From Bacillota bacterium (GTDB lineage: Bacteria > Bacillota > Clostridia > Lachnospirales > Lachnospiraceae): a DNA stretch of 12,483 nucleotides. Position 1 is the stretch's first letter. The number at the start of each line of letters is the position of its first letter. The stretch spans positions 1-12,483 of the forward strand of contig JAEWMZ010000360.1 in assembly GCA_023392995.1 (NCBI GenBank). The letters are read 5' to 3'. The translations under genes and the position numbers were made by a program. The notes beneath the pieces are model-generated. The model was not told the DNA's origin. It searched no databases and worked only from the letters and a program-made list of their open reading frames with translations. Of the stretch, positions 1 through 7,147 are shown in pieces.

Positions 1-72
1 TGATTTGCTATCTTCAATTAACTTGCTTAATATTTCTTTATCAGCGTGTGTAATGTAGATCTGATTAGACAT
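1..72 (-). CDS. Probable GreA/Rnk-family protein, N-terminal fragment
   Basis: Only the first 24 codons are in the window; the gene runs off the left edge. The ATG at 72 is preceded by a purine-rich GGGAGAGAG ribosome site. The visible peptide begins MSNQIYITHADKEILSKLIE. The pattern IYIT-x-x-D-x-x-x-L-x-x-LI resembles the start of Rnk-like (nucleoside diphosphate kinase regulator) and GreA/GreB-type proteins, which bind RNA polymerase through its secondary channel. That assignment is from family memory on a very short stretch. The gene lies 67 nt downstream of the MerR-family gene on the same strand, with no convincing terminator between them, so it may be the last gene of that operon. That it is a coding start is fairly secure; the function is tentative. 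Confidence 0.55.
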   Translation of the reverse strand, partial: MSNQIYITHADKEILSKLIEDSKS

Positions 73-139
73 GCCACTCTCTCCCTTCCTATGAATCAGT
101 CTCACAAACAATAGCATATCGCAAATGGCTGACTAGCCC

Positions 140-883
140 TTATTTTTCCGTAATCTGTGCGTATGCTTTATAGTAGTCATAATATTTCGTATCGCAAGCA
201 GAAAATAAATAACGTGCGAATATCTTCGATACCTGATATCCATGTTCTTCAAAGTACTTTAGATGTGGTTCATAGGCATCGACGGACGGATTACTGTAAT
301 CAACTTTAAGTATAAATGACAGAAACACTGCCCCAGAAGCCTTTTTCCAAAGTATCTCGTGGTCTCTGTCAGTGGCTACGGCCAAACCAGTAACAATATC
401 TTTTTGCTCCGGATCGTATAACAGAATGCTCTGGTATTGATCATTAATATAGACGGACCATGCCTGTTTATCCTCCACCGAAAAAGAGTAGATATAGTCA
501 TAATCCGGTTCCTCTTTTTGGTACTGGTTCTCCAACAGCCTCTGATACTCCTGAATGCAGTCCAGCTTTTTATGAAGGTACTCTTTCGCAAGATATAATT
601 CCTGCAGTTTTTGATCCAGATTATGATCAAGAGAAGTCAGTGAATCTGCAAGTTCCTCCGGGGATAGCTGCGGCTGTCTTTTCATATCCTGAAGGGACAT
701 CTGCAAACATCGAAAATGAGCTAAATCAGATATGGTATACACCGAACCCTGATTATAGCTGCGATAATTATTCGTTTTATCCCGGGGTAAAGTAATCAAG
801 CCCATGCTCTCCCAATAGCGGATTGTTGATTTAGGTATATTAAGTAAACGGGATATCTCTCCAATTGTAAATGTGTTTTTCAT
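140..883 (-). CDS. MerR-family transcriptional regulator
   Basis: This is a DNA-binding regulator of the MerR family, 247 residues from the start chosen here. Residues about 5-70 form the winged helix-turn-helix: FTIGEISRLLNIPKSTIRYW followed by ESMGLI and the wing region NNYRSY. Residues about 78-120 are a leucine- and glutamine-rich helix of the kind MerR proteins use to dimerise. The C-terminal 120 residues are a presumed effector domain rich in aromatic residues that I do not recognise; it lacks the clustered cysteines of metal-sensing MerR proteins, so a small organic ligand is likelier. A GTG two codons upstream (889) is also in frame, but it lies inside the GAGGTG ribosome site, so ATG 883 is preferred. 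The GNAT gene ends 48 nt upstream on the same strand. The promoter before that gene has the long spacer MerR proteins act on, suggesting autoregulation. Confidence 0.9.
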   Translation of the reverse strand: MKNTFTIGEISRLLNIPKSTIRYWESMGLITLPRDKTNNYRSYNQGSVYTISDLAHFRCLQMSLQDMKRQPQLSPEELADSLTSLDHNLDQKLQELYLAKEYLHKKLDCIQEYQRLLENQYQKEEPDYDYIYSFSVEDKQAWSVYINDQYQSILLYDPEQKDIVTGLAVATDRDHEILWKKASGAVFLSFILKVDYSNPSVDAYEPHLKYFEEHGYQVSKIFARYLFSACDTKYYDYYKAYAQITEK

Positions 884-886
884 ATT

Positions 887-892
887 CACCTC
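887..892 (-). promoter_or_regulatory. Ribosome binding site that sets the MerR start
   Basis: GAGGTG on the minus strand, with core GAGG 5 nt before ATG 883. The alternative in-frame GTG at 889 overlaps this site and has no ribosome site of its own at suitable spacing, which favours the shorter, 247-residue product. Confidence 0.6.
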
Positions 893-931
893 GAATTACT
901 TCCATGAAAACTATTTTCTCAGGAAACGAGA

Positions 932-1444
932 TCATGCAAGAATACGCTTGACGTAACGTTCCAGAGTAATACTGTAAAGCCGGTAATTAGCAAGGTCACT
1001 TTCATAAAGAAAGCCTGATTTTTCAAAGGCCTTTACAGACCGATGGTTGCTCGGATGTATTTTAGCTATCACACGGGGTATTCTCCATTGAAAAAAAGCC
1101 TTATTCAGCCCTTGTTCTATGGATTTTGCACCAATTCCCCTGCCCCACTTTTTCTTGTCTCCTATGACAATCACCATCTCTGCGGCTCCTTTTTTATGTA
1201 TTAATTTTATAAATCCAACCGGCTCTCCTGGATTCGTTAATATCATACAAAAGGTTCCCTCTCGGTTAAATAGATGTGTTACTATATCCAGCTTCACTCT
1301 ATCGATAACATAATTTATTTCTGTGGATATGTCCGTGGCTTCATTCAAATATTTTGTTATTTCACCATTTTTTAGCCATTCTCCAATGATTAAGGCATCT
1401 TTTCGAGTTACCTCCTGTGTCAGAGTTACATTATATGCTCCCAT
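932..1444 (-). CDS. GNAT-family N-acetyltransferase (RimJ/RimL-like)
   Basis: Predicted to transfer an acetyl group from acetyl-CoA to an amine; the substrate cannot be read from sequence. The 170-residue length suits a single GNAT domain. The acetyl-CoA pyrophosphate loop is visible as GRGIG at residues 101-105 (the R/Q-x-x-G-x-G/A region), following the strand AEMVIVIG. The motif HPSNHRSVKAFEKSGF at 130-145 is the usual late GNAT helix with N and S residues, as in RimJ/RimL and aminoglycoside or ribosomal-protein acetyltransferases. ATG 1444 follows GAAAGGA at 8 nt spacing. It is the first gene of a probable operon with the MerR regulator 48 nt downstream. Pairing a MerR sensor with an acetyltransferase suggests an inducible modification or detoxification role; that is inference from context. 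Confidence 0.85.
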   Translation of the reverse strand: MGAYNVTLTQEVTRKDALIIGEWLKNGEITKYLNEATDISTEINYVIDRVKLDIVTHLFNREGTFCMILTNPGEPVGFIKLIHKKGAAEMVIVIGDKKKWGRGIGAKSIEQGLNKAFFQWRIPRVIAKIHPSNHRSVKAFEKSGFLYESDLANYRLYSITLERYVKRILA

Positions 1445-1524
1445 TATATCATTCCTTTCATAATATAATAAAAGCCTTTCATAGGTCGATCGGTTACTAT
1501 GACGGTTCTTTACTATTAAGGAAC

Positions 1525-1555
1525 ATTATAAACAATGAAGTAACTTTAATGTCAA
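1525..1555 (-). promoter_or_regulatory. Sigma-A type promoter with 19-bp spacer, upstream of the GNAT-MerR operon
   Basis: On the minus strand, a perfect -35 box TTGACA (1550-1555) and a perfect -10 box TATAAT (1525-1530) are separated by 19 bp instead of the usual 17. Perfect 6-bp inverted repeats, ACATTA at 1523-1528 and TAATGT at 1547-1552, overlap the two boxes, and a smaller dyad AAGT-A-ACTT (1538-1546) lies between them. Long spacers with a dyad inside the promoter are the hallmark of MerR-activated promoters, and the operon encodes a MerR protein. Transcription would start near 1518, giving a leader of about 75 nt before ATG 1444. Confidence 0.6.
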
Positions 1556-1780
1556 TACCCTCTGTTCATTCTCTCATTTCTTCCTTCTCAATGACTCTTG
1601 TTCCTCCATACTTCGAATTCCCCTAATAATAGAATAACCCAAAAGAATAAGAAAAACTTACTCTATTGAGCCATTCTAAATTAAATATTTGATTTAAGAT
1701 ATTAATATGAAATATTCTATCCCATTTATGAAAATAAGATTCTTATGTCCTTTCAGCCCTCTATTATAGCCTTAATTCGA
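1556..1780. other. Intergenic AT-rich stretch between the chemoreceptor gene and the GNAT promoter
   Basis: I see no gene here. It contains two weak dyads: AATAGAATAA (1628-1637) with TTACTCTATT (1658-1667), pairing with one G-U and a 20-nt loop, and the tight AT-only palindrome at 1734-1746 (ATAAGA/TCTTAT). Neither has the GC-rich stem plus T-run of a clear intrinsic terminator, although one of them may serve to end the chemoreceptor transcript. A short plus-strand reading frame overlapping this region has no ribosome site and no recognisable product. Confidence 0.5.
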
Positions 1781-3865
1781 TTATACCTGAAATCTGCTTA
1801 CGGTCTGTTGTAATTCCATAATGCTTTGTGCAAGGTTTTCGCTGGAAGAAGCTATCTCTTCCATGGAGGCCGTCTCTTCTTGTGTAGAAGCAGAAGCCTC
1901 CTGGGTGGCTGCAGCATTCTCTTCTGCTATGGCAGAAAGGTTCTGGATGGTATCAAAGATCTCATCTTTTCGCTCTGTCATCAGACTGCTGGACTTCTCT
2001 AATACCAGAACTGCCTGTTTTGCCTGATTCATTGCTGCTGCAATTTCCCGGAAGCTGCCTTTGGTCAGATTCACATTTTCTGATTGCTCCTGCACAATAT
2101 GCTCAGAATCCTTCATTTTATTAACAGCAGTACTGATATCCTCCAAAAGGGTATGTAGTATCTCATTAATATCGGCTGATGATTTTGCGGATTGCTCTGC
2201 CAGCTTCCCTATTTCAGTAGCCACAACAGCAAAGCCTTTTCCCTGCTCACCTGCTCGTGCCGCTTCAATGGATGCATTTAATGCCAATAGATTCGTCTGG
2301 GAAGCAACAGAGGAAATAAAATTACTCGCTTCTCTTATTTTTTCTGAGCTGATATAGGTTTTTTGTATACTCTGTCCAACAATATCTGAGGCAATGCTAT
2401 TCTCTCTGGACTTCTCTGACAGGATATCTATCACGGACAATCCCCTGTCAACCTGCTCTTCTACATTCTTTTGCTCCTCTAGTAGCTTGTAAATATTTAC
2501 TTTATCCTCATCTATGATTTCACCCAGTTCCATCAGGTTGCGTGTACTTACCTCTGTATTGCTTGCCTGCTCTGATGCTCCCCTTGCAATCTCATAAATC
2601 GTTTTAGCAACCTCCTGAGAAGCAGCAGCTGACTGTTTTGAGGTAGCCGATAATTCCTCTGCTGTTGCAGCAACCTGTTCCACGATCTCTGAAGTTGCAA
2701 CGATCAGCTCCCTCACATGCTCCTCCATCAGAATAAGGGAGTTGGTAATTACTCCGATTTCATCTTTTCTCTTCCTGTATTTCAGTAAACTGCCTTCATT
2801 GCCATTTCTAAATTCCAAGTTGCCCTGCTTGCGAATTACAGCGGTTAATGCAGTAATTGGTTTGGATATCATACCGCCCATCCATAAAGCAATTAGAATC
2901 GTAAAGATCATCTCGCAGACCAACAAGATACCAAATATGGTAAACTGCTCTTGCATTGGCTTGGTAAAAATGGAATCTGAGATGGCTACTCCAAACTTCC
3001 AACCGGTTACCTCGATGTTCGATAACGCCATCCGCCTTACTCTTTTGTCATAGTCCTCTATCTGAATCAGTTTTCCGGCTTCCGTACTTTTTTGAAGTTC
3101 TTCACTGCCTACTTTACTGATATCCTTAAAATTAGTAGATTCATCTTCTTTTGGGTTATACTCCTGCTCGATATGCATCATGATGTTATCCTGACTATCC
3201 AGCAGGAAAGCATAGCTATCCTCTACCTCTAAGGATTTTTGAAGGATATCATTTAAAGTATTTAAATTAACATCCATGCTGACCACTCCCACCAGCGCAC
3301 CGTCTATGGTCACAGGTCTTGAAATGGAAATAACCATTTTCATTGTAACCTGATCCAGATAAGGAGTATCATAATATAATCCTCCCTTGTCCACAGCGCC
3401 TTGATACCAGCCTCTTGAGGTACAGTCATAATCTGCTCCTGGCACCCACCCAGAACCATCCAGGAAGCTTTTATCTGAAAAGCCCATATAAATATCAGTA
3501 ATATAAGGATTCGTCTTCATCTTCTGCTCCAGGTAAGAAAGAATCTCCTCCTTATTTAGCTCCTTTTGGCTTGTAATCCCATCAACAACTTCGAACACGA
3601 TCTGTCCCTGGGTTGTCAGCCAACCATTCATCTTTGCGACACTTTTTTCGGAGAGACTGGTGTATAGGCTGTTAGCGCTTTGTGTAAATCTTTGATTCGA
3701 TACAATACTGATCACCCCGAAGCTGGTCGCCAGTACGATGTAATTCACCACGAGGTAAATTAGTACAATTCTTGCCTTAAGACTTTTTCCAATAAAACCA
3801 GTTCTTATTTTTTTACTTTCTTTTTCATTCTTACTTTCACTTTTGCTTTCGTTTCTTTTTTTCAT
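1781..3865 (-). CDS. Methyl-accepting chemotaxis protein with amino-acid-type dCache sensor
   Basis: A transmembrane chemoreceptor of 694 residues that passes ligand signals to CheA/CheW. Order: a very charged Lys/Glu/Ser N-terminus (1-30), TM1 (about 32-54), an extracellular double Cache domain (about 60-305), TM2 (about 307-329), HAMP (about 330-385) and the long coiled-coil signalling domain. The hairpin tip is ISSVASQTNLLALNASIEAA and following residues at about 517-560, the near-invariant MCP core. The membrane-distal pocket contains Y146, R151, W153, Y154, Y169, D171 and D198, matching the dCache amino-acid motif. The protein ends SRFQV with no CheR-tethering pentapeptide. ATG 3865 is chosen because AGAAAGG precedes it by 6 nt; an in-frame TTG at 3961 would add 32 residues but lacks a ribosome site. 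It is a lone gene with no che genes nearby. Confidence 0.95.
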   Translation of the reverse strand: MKKRNESKSESKNEKESKKIRTGFIGKSLKARIVLIYLVVNYIVLATSFGVISIVSNQRFTQSANSLYTSLSEKSVAKMNGWLTTQGQIVFEVVDGITSQKELNKEEILSYLEQKMKTNPYITDIYMGFSDKSFLDGSGWVPGADYDCTSRGWYQGAVDKGGLYYDTPYLDQVTMKMVISISRPVTIDGALVGVVSMDVNLNTLNDILQKSLEVEDSYAFLLDSQDNIMMHIEQEYNPKEDESTNFKDISKVGSEELQKSTEAGKLIQIEDYDKRVRRMALSNIEVTGWKFGVAISDSIFTKPMQEQFTIFGILLVCEMIFTILIALWMGGMISKPITALTAVIRKQGNLEFRNGNEGSLLKYRKRKDEIGVITNSLILMEEHVRELIVATSEIVEQVAATAEELSATSKQSAAASQEVAKTIYEIARGASEQASNTEVSTRNLMELGEIIDEDKVNIYKLLEEQKNVEEQVDRGLSVIDILSEKSRENSIASDIVGQSIQKTYISSEKIREASNFISSVASQTNLLALNASIEAARAGEQGKGFAVVATEIGKLAEQSAKSSADINEILHTLLEDISTAVNKMKDSEHIVQEQSENVNLTKGSFREIAAAMNQAKQAVLVLEKSSSLMTERKDEIFDTIQNLSAIAEENAAATQEASASTQEETASMEEIASSSENLAQSIMELQQTVSRFQV

Positions 3866-3871
3866 TCTAAG

Positions 3872-3878
3872 CCTTTCT
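3872..3878 (-). promoter_or_regulatory. Ribosome binding site that sets the chemoreceptor start
   Basis: AGAAAGG on the minus strand, 6 nt before ATG 3865. The upstream in-frame TTG (3961) has only AT-rich sequence before it. The shorter product also places the charged tail and TM1 at the positions usual for a membrane receptor. Confidence 0.55.
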
Positions 3879-4129
3879 TTTCCATTGATTGTCATATCTC
3901 TTGAGTTCACCCATGCTGCCTGCGCATATTCTAACATGCCTATTCCAAAATATTCAATCAAAATTTAAGTAAAATTTATATTTTCTGAGCCCGTATCCTT
4001 AGTGCTTTTTTCTCTCATCCATGATAAACTGCAACCGAATTTCCTGCAAACTTTCTTAATAAGTAGATTTTATATCGAATTTGTGAAATAATATAAGATA
4101 TAGAAAAATATATAAATGGAGGTCATACT

Positions 4130-5350
4130 ATGAGAGCTTACGAACGTTTAATAAAATATACCGCTTATGCTACCGGTTCCAAAGAAAGCAGCTCGACTCA
4201 TCCCAGCACCCCGGAGCAATTAACCTTTGGATCTGCTTTGGTGGAGGAAATGAAAGGCCTGGGCATGAAAGATGCTTCCATGGATGAACATGGATATGTT
4301 TTTGGTACGATTGAGGCGAATATCCCCAACTGGTCCGGCAAGGTGCTCGGCTTTCTTGCCCATATGGATGTGGTGGATTCCGTTCCCTTTACCAACATTA
4401 ACACCAGAATTATTCCGGCTTATGACGGCAGTAGAATCCTCCTGAACCAGGAGCATAATGTTGCACTTGATCCAAAGGAGTACGAGGTCCTTAAGGAGTA
4501 TATTGGGAAGGATCTACTGGTCACCGACGGTACTACCTTACTCGGTGCTGACGATAAGGCAGGTATTGCAGAGATTCTGACTATGGCAGAGGAATTATTT
4601 GAACATCCTGAGATTCTTCATGGCACCATAAAAATTGGTTTCACCCCGGACGAAGAGATCGGAAAAGGGGCAGATCTTTTTGATGTTGCAGGCTTTGGTG
4701 CAGATTTTGCCTATACGGTTGACGGAGCTGCTTTTGGAGAGGTGGAGTATGAAACCTTTAATGCCGCTTCCGCTGATGTCCATATCCGGGGAATCAGTAT
4801 TCATACAGGCAGTGCCAAGGACAAGCTGGTAAACGCTTCTCTGCTGGCTATGGAGTTTAATTCTCTGCTGCCGGAGCTGGAGCGTCCTGAGCATACGGAG
4901 AACTATGAGGGCTTTTACCATCTGGATTATATGACGGGAGCAGTTGACAATGCAAACATGCATTATATCCTTCGGGATCATGACCTGGCAAAGCTGGAGG
5001 CAAGAAAAGCTGTCATGAATCAAATAGCAGAAAAGCTAAATGCAAAGTACGGTGAAAATACCGTAAGAGTTGAGCTGAAGGATTCTTATTATAATATGAC
5101 AGAGCAGCTTAAGCCTCATTGGCATCTGATTGACAATGCCTACGAGGCAGTCAAAGAACTGGGAGGAACCCCCTTCAGTGCTCCGGTGCGCGGCGGAACG
5201 GACGGCTCCAGATTATCCTTTATGGGTCTTCCCTGCCCTAATCTGGGTACCGGCAGCCATAATCATCACGGCAAAACTGAATTTGCTTGCCTTCAGGCCA
5301 TGGATCAGTGTGTTCAGCTTTTGGTTCTTCTCGCACAAAAATATGCTTAA
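4130..5350 (+). CDS. pepT: Peptidase T (tripeptide aminopeptidase), M20B metallopeptidase
   Basis: A cytoplasmic two-zinc aminopeptidase that removes the N-terminal residue of tripeptides, the last stage of peptide use. The 406-residue length is normal for PepT. The metal-site and catalytic residues are all visible: H78 and D80 in AHMDVVDS, D141 in GADDKAG, the catalytic/ligand pair E175-E176 in TPDEEIGKG, D198 in TVDG, and H380 in NHHGKTEF. The lid or dimerisation domain sits between (about 205-320), including the typical GISIHTGSAKDKLVNA. ATG 4130 follows GGAGG at 7 nt spacing. It is transcribed alone, divergent from the chemoreceptor and convergent with the two-component operon. A weak promoter candidate is TTTATA (4069-4074) and TATAAG (4092-4097) with 17 bp between; I do not call it. 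The rest of the 264-nt divergent gap shows nothing clear. Confidence 0.96.
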   Translation: MRAYERLIKYTAYATGSKESSSTHPSTPEQLTFGSALVEEMKGLGMKDASMDEHGYVFGTIEANIPNWSGKVLGFLAHMDVVDSVPFTNINTRIIPAYDGSRILLNQEHNVALDPKEYEVLKEYIGKDLLVTDGTTLLGADDKAGIAEILTMAEELFEHPEILHGTIKIGFTPDEEIGKGADLFDVAGFGADFAYTVDGAAFGEVEYETFNAASADVHIRGISIHTGSAKDKLVNASLLAMEFNSLLPELERPEHTENYEGFYHLDYMTGAVDNANMHYILRDHDLAKLEARKAVMNQIAEKLNAKYGENTVRVELKDSYYNMTEQLKPHWHLIDNAYEAVKELGGTPFSAPVRGGTDGSRLSFMGLPCPNLGTGSHNHHGKTEFACLQAMDQCVQLLVLLAQKYA

Positions 5351-5384
5351 GGTTATATTTGCTTAAAAGGTTATATTTGCTTAA
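5351..5384 (+). repeat. Tandem direct repeat at the 3' end of pepT
   Basis: GGTTATATTTGCTTAA occurs twice, at 5351-5366 and 5369-5384, giving an 18-bp period. A degenerate partial copy (ATATGCTTAA, 5341-5350) forms the last codons and stop of pepT, so the array may have grown by duplication of the gene's end. Confidence 0.8.
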
Positions 5385-5400
5385 ATAGTAGTAAATAGAA

Positions 5401-5488
5401 CAGCCAAAACAAAACGGATATGCCTTCCTCAATACACTGACTGGCAAACCACAAAGGTCTGTAATCCTGTATTAAGAAGTCATATCCG
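5401..5488 (-). terminator. Probable transcription terminator of the two-component operon
   Basis: On the minus strand a long interrupted hairpin runs from 5488 to 5415. The outer stem is CGGATATG/CATATCCG (8 bp), then a CTTC/GAAG block, then AATACA/TGTATT, with an apical stem CAGACC/GGTTTG around TTTGT. It is followed by TTTTGTTTTGG (from 5414 down), a T-rich tail as intrinsic terminators have. The apical stem has a G-U pair only in the minus-strand RNA (A-C mismatch on the other strand), and only the minus strand has the T tail, so it fits the response-regulator transcript ending about 85 nt upstream rather than pepT. The stem is longer and more interrupted than a textbook terminator. Confidence 0.55.
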
Positions 5489-5572
5489 AAAAGTTCTTGT
5501 CACAATTTATTTTATCAATCTAACTTTTATTCGTCCGTCCCGGTCGCGTGGTGCAGTCACCGCAGCCGTTTT

Positions 5573-7147
5573 CTATTTACGCTCCTCTGACGGAGAGATT
5601 CCATGAACCTTTTTATAAGAATGGGAAAAGTGCGAAAAATTATCGTACCCAACTCTGGAAGCGACAAATTTTATTGGCAAGGCGGTTGTCTTAATGAGAT
5701 TTCTTGCCACATTCATCTTTTCGTAGATAATGTATTCGCCTATCGTTACCCCCGTATCTCTTTTAAATATCCGGGTTAAATAGTCCGGATTCAGATGTAC
5801 TGCCAAGGCCACATCTGTTCTTTTTAAGTCCATACTGATATTATCATGGATATACTCCTTCACCATCGTGGTGATATCCCGGTTCGATTCAACAGGAATA
5901 TGATCTATAAATAAATCCATAATTGCTTCAATAAATCTTAACATACCAGGAAAAGACTGGACGGATTCCTTGTATAAATCCATGTCTGTAATCTGCTTCA
6001 TGACCTCATGGGGCTGAACCTTATACTCCTCAAGGCTGTCACATATCAGCCGAATTAGGTCGATATGGAAATGATATAATACATTTTGATTTAATTGACC
6101 CTGCTCCGCTAATTGATTTAAATACTCCTTCATCTCCTCTCTGACCGTATCAATCAGATTAGATGACAAGTATTTCTTCCAGCGCTTTAAGGAGCTTAAA
6201 TGATATTCCTTCTTTCCTTCAACAAATCCATTCTGCTCTTTCCCAAAAATGCCGCTCTTTGCTGCGACATTCTTACTCTTTCGCTCCACAAGCTCTTGAT
6301 ATATCTCCCTGATATCGCAGACTCTTACAGAATCAGATACGTAAAACACACTTGATATATCAAAAAATTCTAAAAGGTGCTTTCTAATTAAAGCCGCTTG
6401 ACGAATAATTCCCTCATAATCCATGCAATAGCCCCGTATCCCATATACCATCACAAAGTACGAAAACTCCGATTCCGGGTATAGAATAATATCCTGTTCA
6501 TAGGATGCGAAAAGCTCTGCGCTTATATTCCTGACTATAAACTGCAAAAGCTCGTCTCCAAATTGCTGTAGCTTGTCCTTCCCGTCTGTAATCTGAACCA
6601 GAATACAATAACAGCTCTGGGACCACTGAGGAAGTGTAACAATATCCCTGTATTTTTCAAACAATAACGGAGTGATGCTTCCATTTATCATATCCCTGAG
6701 AATTGTACCCTTCATTACATCTTTTTGCTCCAGCATAGCTTTATACAGGGATTGAATCTTGTTATAACTCTTTTTTTCCAATACCTTTATGACTGCACTT
6801 GCGATTACTTTTTGAATTTCCTCATAGGTTGCAGGCTGCACAATATAATCATAGCCACCTGCCTTGATTGCCGCCTTCGCATATTCAAACTCTGCGTGGG
6901 CTGTTAGAAAGATGCATTCCAATTCGATATTTTCCTGCCTTACCCATTGCAGCAGCTCTATTCCATTCTCTAAGGGCATCTCAATATCACAGAGCATAAT
7001 ATCAATATTCTTATCCTTTAATACCATCTTAGCTTCAAATGCATTGAACGCTGTATACACCTGTGTAACTCCAATTAGAGTCCAGGAAATCCCCTGGGCT
7101 ATTCCATTTACAACGCTGGTTTGATCATCAACGATTAATAAATTCAT
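5573..7147 (-). CDS. YesN-type response regulator (REC plus AraC helix-turn-helix)
   Basis: A cytoplasmic DNA-binding response regulator of 524 residues, partner of the kinase encoded just upstream. Residues 1-120 are the receiver: acidic pair D7-D8, phospho-acceptor D54 in MLCDIEMP, T82 in FLTAHAEF. The usual switch lysine before proline is replaced by Q104 in YIVQP. A middle region of about 300 residues is the linker usual in YesN-like proteins, with no motif I can name. The last 100 residues are a double AraC-type helix-turn-helix, with NPDYLTRIFKRDTGVTIGEY in the first helix pair and VGYDNFSHFSHSYKKVHGISP at the end, the typical AraC signature. ATG 7147 overlaps the kinase stop as ATGA, indicating translational coupling. 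By analogy with YesMN systems it probably activates the neighbouring transport and glycosidase genes; no binding site was identified. Confidence 0.93.
   Translation of the reverse strand: MNLLIVDDQTSVVNGIAQGISWTLIGVTQVYTAFNAFEAKMVLKDKNIDIMLCDIEMPLENGIELLQWVRQENIELECIFLTAHAEFEYAKAAIKAGGYDYIVQPATYEEIQKVIASAVIKVLEKKSYNKIQSLYKAMLEQKDVMKGTILRDMINGSITPLLFEKYRDIVTLPQWSQSCYCILVQITDGKDKLQQFGDELLQFIVRNISAELFASYEQDIILYPESEFSYFVMVYGIRGYCMDYEGIIRQAALIRKHLLEFFDISSVFYVSDSVRVCDIREIYQELVERKSKNVAAKSGIFGKEQNGFVEGKKEYHLSSLKRWKKYLSSNLIDTVREEMKEYLNQLAEQGQLNQNVLYHFHIDLIRLICDSLEEYKVQPHEVMKQITDMDLYKESVQSFPGMLRFIEAIMDLFIDHIPVESNRDITTMVKEYIHDNISMDLKRTDVALAVHLNPDYLTRIFKRDTGVTIGEYIIYEKMNVARNLIKTTALPIKFVASRVGYDNFSHFSHSYKKVHGISPSEERK

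Noticed and set aside
460..795. 111-codon plus-strand frame inside the MerR-family gene
   Set aside because: It is antisense to a well-supported gene, has no ribosome site, and gives a low-complexity product with no family resemblance.
1417..1626. 69-codon plus-strand frame upstream of the GNAT gene
   Set aside because: It overlaps the GNAT start and its promoter in the opposite direction, with no ribosome site.
1734..1746. ATAAGA-T-TCTTAT palindrome as terminator of the chemoreceptor gene
   Set aside because: The stem has almost no GC, a real loop would shorten it further, and the following T-run is short.
4069..4097. Promoter for pepT (TTTATA and TATAAG, 17-bp spacer)
   Set aside because: The -35 match is poor and the area is so AT-rich that similar hits are expected by chance.
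4070..4100. Motility sigma-factor (sigma-D) promoter for the chemoreceptor, based on TTCGATAT on the minus strand
   Set aside because: No TAAA-type -35 element at 15 bp spacing was found, and the site is about 210 nt from the start codon.
4595..5023. 142-codon minus-strand frame inside pepT
   Set aside because: It lies wholly within the conserved peptidase T gene on the opposite strand, and the translation shows no domain.
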